56,172 bases of DNA from Heyndrickxia coagulans DSM 1 = ATCC 7050 (GTDB lineage: Bacteria > Bacillota > Bacilli > Bacillales > Bacillaceae_C), in contig NZ_ALAS01000258.1 of NCBI RefSeq assembly GCF_000290615.1, positions 1-56,172 of the forward strand. Reading direction: 5' to 3'. Every line of letters begins with the position of its first letter. The stretch's first letter is position 1. Below the pieces are notes generated by a model, which did not search any database, was not told the origin of the DNA, and saw only the letters and a program-made list of their open reading frames with translations. Positions 51,161 through 56,172 of this stretch are shown in pieces. The translations under genes were made by a program, and so were the position numbers.

Positions 51161-52222
51161 TTACTTCCCCTCCTCAGCCGGTACCGGGCGCACGTTCCCT
51201 TTAAACTTGTACATCCGCTTTTTCACGGCTTCCGGCGGCTCCACTTTTGGGGCGTCCGGATGCAGAAGCCATGTTGCGGCATAATGCGTATCCGACACTT
51301 TAAACATCGGCGGCTCCTGCTCCAAATCGATTTTAAGTGCGTACGGATTGCGCGGCGCAAAGGCATCCCCTTTTGGCGGGTTCAATAAATCCGGAGGGGT
51401 GCCCGGTATCGCGTACAGTTCTTCATCCTTGACATCGAGGCTCGGCATCGAACTAATCAGCCCCCATGTATACGGATGTTTTGGATTATAAAAAATTTCA
51501 TCCACTGTTCCGATTTCGACAATTTTCCCGCCGTACATGACGGCAACACGGTCTGCCACATTGGCAACCACGCCCAAATCGTGCGTAATAAAAATAATGG
51601 AGGTATCAATTTTGGACTGCAGTTTTTTCATCAGTTCCAGAATTTGCGCCTGAATCGTAACATCAAGCGCCGTTGTCGGTTCATCCGCAATTAAAATTTT
51701 CGGGTTGCACGCCAAGGCAATGGCAATGACGACCCTTTGCCGCATCCCGCCGGAAAACTGGTGGGGATACTGTTTGATACGGATCTCCGCATTCGGGATG
51801 CCGACCAGTTTTAACAGTTCGATTGCGCGTTTTTTCGCTTCATTTTTATGCATTTTCTGGTGTTTCAAAAGCGGCTCCATAATCTGCTTCCCGATTGTCA
51901 TGGTCGGATTTAAAGAAGTCATCGGATCCTGGAAAATCATCGAAATCTCTTTCCCGCGGATCGACTGCATCTTTCTTTCTGACGCTTTGGCAATGTCGAC
52001 GTCGCCGAACAGGATTTGCCCCGACTTGATTTCCGAATTGTTCGGAGGCAACAGCCGCATAATCGATTTCGTCGTCACCGATTTTCCTGAACCGGATTCC
52101 CCTACGATGGCCAATGTTTCCCCTTTATATAAATCAAAACTCACACCGCGGATCGCTTTTACTTCACCGGCAAAAGTGTGAAAGGATATATTCAGGTCTT
52201 TCACTTGCAAAATCTTTTCCAT
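51161..52222 (-). CDS. oppD: Oligopeptide ABC transporter ATPase OppD
   Basis: A 353-aa ATPase. Walker A GESGSGKSV near residue 39, signature FSGGMRQRVVIAIAL near 160, Walker B ILIADEPTTALD near 180, H-loop FITHDLGV near 212. The C-terminal oligo_HPY extension (GTPPDLLNPPKGDAFAPRNPYA) near 280 is present. Ribosome site GAGGTGAAG. It powers peptide import together with OppF. Confidence 0.95.
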   Translation of the reverse strand: MEKILQVKDLNISFHTFAGEVKAIRGVSFDLYKGETLAIVGESGSGKSVTTKSIMRLLPPNNSEIKSGQILFGDVDIAKASERKMQSIRGKEISMIFQDPMTSLNPTMTIGKQIMEPLLKHQKMHKNEAKKRAIELLKLVGIPNAEIRIKQYPHQFSGGMRQRVVIAIALACNPKILIADEPTTALDVTIQAQILELMKKLQSKIDTSIIFITHDLGVVANVADRVAVMYGGKIVEIGTVDEIFYNPKHPYTWGLISSMPSLDVKDEELYAIPGTPPDLLNPPKGDAFAPRNPYALKIDLEQEPPMFKVSDTHYAATWLLHPDAPKVEPPEAVKKRMYKFKGNVRPVPAEEGK

Positions 52223-52240
52223 TCGGCTTCACCTCATTTC

Positions 52241-53260
52241 TTAATCGCGCATTTTCGGGTCAAATGCATCACGCAAACCGTCTGCCAGCAGGTTGAAGGC
52301 GACGAGCAGCAGACAAATAATCGTGCCCGGCACTGCCATCAAATACGGCAGGAACTGGAATGTCTTATAACCGTCTTCAATCAATGTCCCAAGCGATGCA
52401 GCCGGGGACTGGAGCCCGATCCCGATGAAACTTAAAAAGGCTTCGAAGAAAATCGCACTTGGAATGGTGAACATTGTATTGATAATAATCACCCCGGTTA
52501 AATTCGGGAGCAGATGTTTAAATAAAATCCGCATGTTCGAAGCGCCAAGTGTCTTTGCTGCCAATACGTACTCCATATTTTTCAGCTTTAACACCTGGCC
52601 GCGGACGACCCGCGCCATATTCAGCCAGCCGGTGATCACCATGGCAATCGTGATGGAAAGGATCCCCGGTTTGAAAATCAGCAGCATTAAGATAACGACA
52701 ATCAAGTTCGGGATGCCGGACAAAACTTCAATAATCCGCTGCATCACGTTATCGACCTGCCCGCCTTTATATCCGGATATGAGGCCGTAAGAAACGCCGA
52801 TGATCATATCGATCAACGCCGCAAGGAAGGCGATATATAAGGAAATTCTCGTCCCCTGCCATGCCCTTGCAAACAAGTCGCGGCCGAGAGCATCCGTGCC
52901 GAACCAGTAATACGTTTTAATATGGTTTTGTTCGTACATGTTCACTTTTTGCCCGCCAACCGTCTGGGACCCGTCAAAAATGCCGAGCTTCTCAATCACA
53001 GGAATTCTTGGTGGCAAATTTGCCCTTGATGAATTTTGTTCATACGGGCCCGATTTGGAAAGATGCGGCCCGATGATCGCCATCAGAATTAAAATAATGA
53101 TAATAAACAAACTGACAACTGCGCCTTTGTTTTTGCGGATGCGCATCCATGCATCCTGCATAAAGGACAGTTGCGGTTTGGCAATCAATTCACTTTGGTC
53201 GCGATCCGGCGCTGCGGGTTCAAATAATTCTTTCGGCAATGCCTCTATGTTGTTGTTCAT
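52241..53260 (-). CDS. oppC: Oligopeptide ABC transporter permease OppC
   Basis: A 339-aa permease with an N-terminal cytoplasmic segment, one leading helix near residues 45-68, and five more helices. The EAA coupling loop (AAKTLGASNMRILFKHLLPN) lies near residue 233. Its start overlaps the oppB stop by 4 nt. A ~60-residue periplasmic insertion follows the first helix. Confidence 0.94.
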   Translation of the reverse strand: MNNNIEALPKELFEPAAPDRDQSELIAKPQLSFMQDAWMRIRKNKGAVVSLFIIIILILMAIIGPHLSKSGPYEQNSSRANLPPRIPVIEKLGIFDGSQTVGGQKVNMYEQNHIKTYYWFGTDALGRDLFARAWQGTRISLYIAFLAALIDMIIGVSYGLISGYKGGQVDNVMQRIIEVLSGIPNLIVVILMLLIFKPGILSITIAMVITGWLNMARVVRGQVLKLKNMEYVLAAKTLGASNMRILFKHLLPNLTGVIIINTMFTIPSAIFFEAFLSFIGIGLQSPAASLGTLIEDGYKTFQFLPYLMAVPGTIICLLLVAFNLLADGLRDAFDPKMRD

Positions 53261-54189
53261 GATTTATTCCCCCCGGCCAATCGAATTCTCGGATCAATGA
53301 TACCGTATAAAATGTCGACAACTAATGTAATCAGGACTAACAGGAATGAAAAAAAGAGGGTTGTCCCCATAATAATCGGGTAATCATTCATTTGAATGGA
53401 TTTAACAAATTGTTCGCCAATCCCGGGAACAGCAAAAATTTGTTCCACAACCATCGATCCGGTCATCAAGTTAACGGCAAGCGGCCCAAGCACCGTAATA
53501 AGCGGAATCAGCGCGTTCCGGATCGCGTGCTTAAAGGCGATTTGCCCGTAAGAATTCCCTTTTGCTCTCGCCAGCGTAATGTAATCGGAACCGAACACTT
53601 CAATCAGCTCCGTTCTCATAAACCGTGCAGCTGTTGCAACCGGAAAAATAGCGAGCGCAATGGTGGGCAATATGGAAGAGGCGAACCCATCCCAAGCTGC
53701 AACCGGCAGCCATTGCAGTTTCGCGCCTATCACATATTGCAGGACTGCGGCAAATACAAACGAGGGAATGGATATACCGAGGACCGAAAGAAATGTGCTT
53801 CCGTAGTCAATCCATGTGTTTTGAAACATTGCCGCCAGTACGCCTAGTAATATGCCAATTAACGTGCCGACAATCATGGCCTGAATCCCTAACTGCAAGG
53901 ACGGTCCCATCCTTTCCACAATCAGCTGCGTAACCGGCTGGTTGTCAAACTGGAAAGAAACACCGAGATCCCCTTTCAGCAAATTCACCATATAGTTTTT
54001 ATACTGGACAGGCAAAGATTCATTCAGCCCATATTTCTGGTTCAGGATATGGACCTGTTCCGGTGATAATTTTTGCTGGTTCCGGAACGGGGTCCCCGGC
54101 AAAAATTTCATCAGGAAAAACGTAAAAGAAGCAATAATAAATAAGGTAATGCACAAATAAATAATCCTTTGCACAATATACTTCGTCAC
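53257..54189 (-). CDS. oppB: Oligopeptide ABC transporter permease OppB
   Basis: A 310-aa permease with six helices and the EAA loop (LARAKGNSYGQIAFKHAIRNA) near residue 214. The GTG at 54189 is chosen: GGGAGG is 8 nt upstream, and the first residues (TKYIVQRIIY) begin the conserved domain. The earlier in-frame GTG lies inside the ribosome site. Length matches B. subtilis OppB (311). Confidence 0.93.
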   Translation of the reverse strand: MTKYIVQRIIYLCITLFIIASFTFFLMKFLPGTPFRNQQKLSPEQVHILNQKYGLNESLPVQYKNYMVNLLKGDLGVSFQFDNQPVTQLIVERMGPSLQLGIQAMIVGTLIGILLGVLAAMFQNTWIDYGSTFLSVLGISIPSFVFAAVLQYVIGAKLQWLPVAAWDGFASSILPTIALAIFPVATAARFMRTELIEVFGSDYITLARAKGNSYGQIAFKHAIRNALIPLITVLGPLAVNLMTGSMVVEQIFAVPGIGEQFVKSIQMNDYPIIMGTTLFFSFLLVLITLVVDILYGIIDPRIRLAGGNKS

Positions 54190-54242
54190 ACGTGACACCT
54201 CCCAAAGAAAAGGAATGTTTAAATTTTTCACATAAAAATCCG

Positions 54243-54295
54243 CTTAACGGTGAAAAGAGAGTATTTCGGAAAGAAAATACTCTCTTTTACCTTTT
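54243..54295 (-). other. Hairpin between oppA and oppB
   Basis: AAAGAGAGTATTTTC (54254-54268) and GAAAATACTCTCTTT (54275-54289) form a perfect stem. Placed after the first gene of the operon, it can act as a partial terminator or as an mRNA 3' stabiliser, giving excess oppA message. Confidence 0.75.
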
Positions 54296-54317
54296 TAATT
54301 GAAGTCATGCAGTTTTC

Positions 54318-55988
54318 TTACTTTTGCACATATGCATCTTTAAATGTGTAATCCGGCCCGAATATATGGTATTCGATTCCTTTTACATACGGTTTAACAA
54401 GGCGTAATGTAGCACGTTGATAAATCGGCCCGATTGCCGCATCGTCCATCAGGATTTTTTCAGCTTGCAGCATGATTTGCCAACGTTTTTCCGGATCATT
54501 GCCGTATTTGTTCTTCGCTTCATCAATCAGCTTATCGTATTCTTTATTCGAGTAGCCGGAATTGTTGTTATCCCCGTTTGTGACAAACAAGTCGAGGAAT
54601 GTCATCGGGTCTTTATAGTCCGGTCCCCATGCTGAAACTTGAATATCGTAGTCCTGGTTAGTATCCAACTGCAGGCGGTTTTTGAATGGTACATTTTTCA
54701 ATGTCACTTTTAAACCAGGCAAGTTCTTTTCAAGCTGGTTCTGCATGAATTCCAGTGTTGATTTAGCCGTATCGGTATCATCAGATAAAATTTCAAATGA
54801 CAATGATTTTGTACCTAATTCTTTCAAGCCCTTTTCCCAATATTTCTTTGCCTCTGCAGGATTATACTGGAGGTAAGAACCGGATTCCGTACGGAAATCT
54901 TTGCCATTTTTCGGATCTTTTGCAAAGTCTTTTGGTACTAAGCCGTTTGCAGGGAAAGACCCGTTAGATAGCACTGTATTAACAAATGCTTTTCTATCAT
55001 AAGCCATTGAAAGCGCCATCCGGATATTTTTGTTTGCCAGAGCGGTTTTCTTTCCGTTTCTGACTTCATTGTATTTGAAGTAGAAAACAGTTGATTCCGG
55101 AACTGTCACAGCTTCTTTGTTGTTTTTATATTGTTTCGCGTATTCAGCATTCAAAACAGTCCGGTCGATTTTGCCCGTATTGTACAAGTTGACCCCGGTA
55201 CTTGGCGATTTCACAACCTGGACATTGATCTGTTTCAGTTTCACATGTTTCTTGTCATAGTAATTCGGGTTTTTCACGTATTTCCATGTCAGGCCTGTGC
55301 CGTTCCAGTCTTTCAACACGAACGGGCCGTTGAACAACATATTGTCGCTATTTGTCCCGAACTTGCTGCCTTTTGACTCAACAAATTTTTGGTTGAGCGG
55401 CAGATACGTGCCGAAAGCCAGCAATGATTTTAAGTAAGGGACCGGTTTTTCAAGCTGGACTTGCAATGTGTGGTCATCAACCGCTTTTACCCCTAAAGTG
55501 CTTGGATCTTTTTTGCCGGCAATGATATCTGAGGCGTTTTTAATGACACCTCCGAAAATATAGGCATATTGTGAGCCTGTCTTCGGATTCACGGCCCTTT
55601 GCCAGGAGTAAACAAAGTCTTTTGCCGTAACCGGATCGCCGTTGGACCATTTCGCGTCTTCGCGGAGCTTAAACGTATACGTTTTGCCGTCTTTGCTGAC
55701 TGTCGGTTCTGCTTTCGCAATCCCGAGCTTCAGCTCATCGTTTTTCCCAACGACATAAAGGCCTTCCATTGTATTACCGAAAACGGTAAAGCTTGCCACA
55801 TCCGTTGCAAGTGTCGGATCCCCTGTCGGAAGTTCAGCCGATTCATCCATATTCAGCACTTGCTTGGTTTTGGATGAGCCGCCGCTTGAGCCTGAACTGC
55901 TGTTTTTGCTTCCGCCGCCGCATGCGCCGAGGACGAGCGACAGAGCAAAAGCCAGCATCATAAACACATAAAATTTTGACTTCTTCAT
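54318..55988 (-). CDS. oppA: Oligopeptide-binding lipoprotein OppA
   Basis: A 556-aa extracellular solute-binding protein of family 5. A signal peptide with lipobox LGAC (Cys23) is followed by a Ser/Gly-rich linker and the SBP_bac_5 fold (NTMEGLYVVGKND near the start, AKWSNGDPVTAKDFVYSWQRA near residue 115, VSAWGPDYKDPMTFLDLF near 460). It feeds peptides to OppBCDF; in B. subtilis this also imports PhrA and CSF signalling peptides for sporulation and competence. It is separated from oppB by 128 nt with a GTGAAAAGAGAGTATTTTC-type hairpin, probably tuning the OppA-to-permease ratio. Confidence 0.96.
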   Translation of the reverse strand: MKKSKFYVFMMLAFALSLVLGACGGGSKNSSSGSSGGSSKTKQVLNMDESAELPTGDPTLATDVASFTVFGNTMEGLYVVGKNDELKLGIAKAEPTVSKDGKTYTFKLREDAKWSNGDPVTAKDFVYSWQRAVNPKTGSQYAYIFGGVIKNASDIIAGKKDPSTLGVKAVDDHTLQVQLEKPVPYLKSLLAFGTYLPLNQKFVESKGSKFGTNSDNMLFNGPFVLKDWNGTGLTWKYVKNPNYYDKKHVKLKQINVQVVKSPSTGVNLYNTGKIDRTVLNAEYAKQYKNNKEAVTVPESTVFYFKYNEVRNGKKTALANKNIRMALSMAYDRKAFVNTVLSNGSFPANGLVPKDFAKDPKNGKDFRTESGSYLQYNPAEAKKYWEKGLKELGTKSLSFEILSDDTDTAKSTLEFMQNQLEKNLPGLKVTLKNVPFKNRLQLDTNQDYDIQVSAWGPDYKDPMTFLDLFVTNGDNNNSGYSNKEYDKLIDEAKNKYGNDPEKRWQIMLQAEKILMDDAAIGPIYQRATLRLVKPYVKGIEYHIFGPDYTFKDAYVQK

Positions 55989-56041
55989 CAGCTAACCACC
56001 CTTTTTTATTTTTCTGAAAAGCGAGTGACTTTTCGAATTTA

Positions 56042-56070
56042 ATTATACTAACATTTCACTTGCTTGTACA
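56042..56070 (-). promoter_or_regulatory. Promoter of the opp operon
   Basis: On the minus strand TGTACA (56070-56065), 17-nt spacer, perfect TATAAT (56047-56042), about 54 nt before oppA. A second TTGACA lies upstream near 56095. Confidence 0.55.
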
Positions 56071-56172
56071 TATTTTTTAATCTTTTGTATGTGTCAAGTT
56101 TTTCTCGACAAGGTTTAAATATCGGGTATTCCAAGACACTCTTTTTGTACACTTTCGGCTACCGTGCTTCAC

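Overview
The window looks like chromosome from a spore-forming, low-to-mid GC Bacillaceae. Gene content and gene order point to the Heyndrickxia (Weizmannia, formerly Bacillus) coagulans neighbourhood, but that name is an inference from synteny and protein character, not from a search. Ribosome sites are strong (AAGGAGG type), GTG and TTG starts are common, and much of the window follows the Bacillus subtilis yjb/yjc region.

Layout. 1-7.7 kb (minus): a type VII secretion (ESS/Yuk) locus in the staphylococcal order esaA-essA-esaB-essB-essC. esaA survives only as a 3' remnant and no esxA/yukE is present beside it. 7.9-14.3 kb: a MetE-C-like methyltransferase, ackA, a PocR/AraC regulator, tRNA-Val(GAC) followed by a broken tyrosine integrase, and the ywrCBA regulator plus short-chain chromate transporter operon. 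14.3-25.8 kb (mostly minus): acetoacetyl-CoA synthetase with an excellent CcpA (cre) site, a UPF0180 protein, an M3 oligopeptidase, aminopeptidase C, a YhaQ/YhaP (NatAB-like) ABC exporter, a decayed SDR gene and a ROK fructokinase. 25.9-27.5 kb: two related C-rich small RNA candidates interleaved with six very small genes.

27.8-36.3 kb is a sporulation and small-gene block: yjcH-yjcG-yjcF, spoVIF, yjcZ, a spoVA2-type cluster (YhcN/YlaJ-type lipoprotein, spoVAC, spoVAD, spoVAE), yjcA, cotZ, cotO and an unrecognised candidate spore-surface protein. 36.4-56 kb is a near-complete stress, competence and nutrient-uptake block: fabI under a FapR operator, prpE, yjbO-nadK-yjbM-yjbL, yjbK-cwlQ, yjbI-spxH, the RoxS/RsaE small RNA, pepF, coiA, mecA, spxA and oppABCDF.

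How the parts work together. Spx, its degradation adaptor SpxH, MecA (ClpC adaptor) and the competence nuclease CoiA form a proteolysis, redox and competence module. RoxS, with a Rex-like operator at its start, links NADH state to translation. nadK and the small alarmone synthetase yjbM sit in one operon. Peptide import (Opp) is accompanied by three intracellular peptidases. The spoVA2-type cluster together with crust/coat genes bears on spore germination and resistance.

Most notable or least explained: the pair of paralogous C-rich sRNA candidates, two arrays of a ~52-bp palindromic repeat, decayed partial duplications of the 3' end of pepF, the truncated ESS locus, and several tiny membrane or charged proteins.
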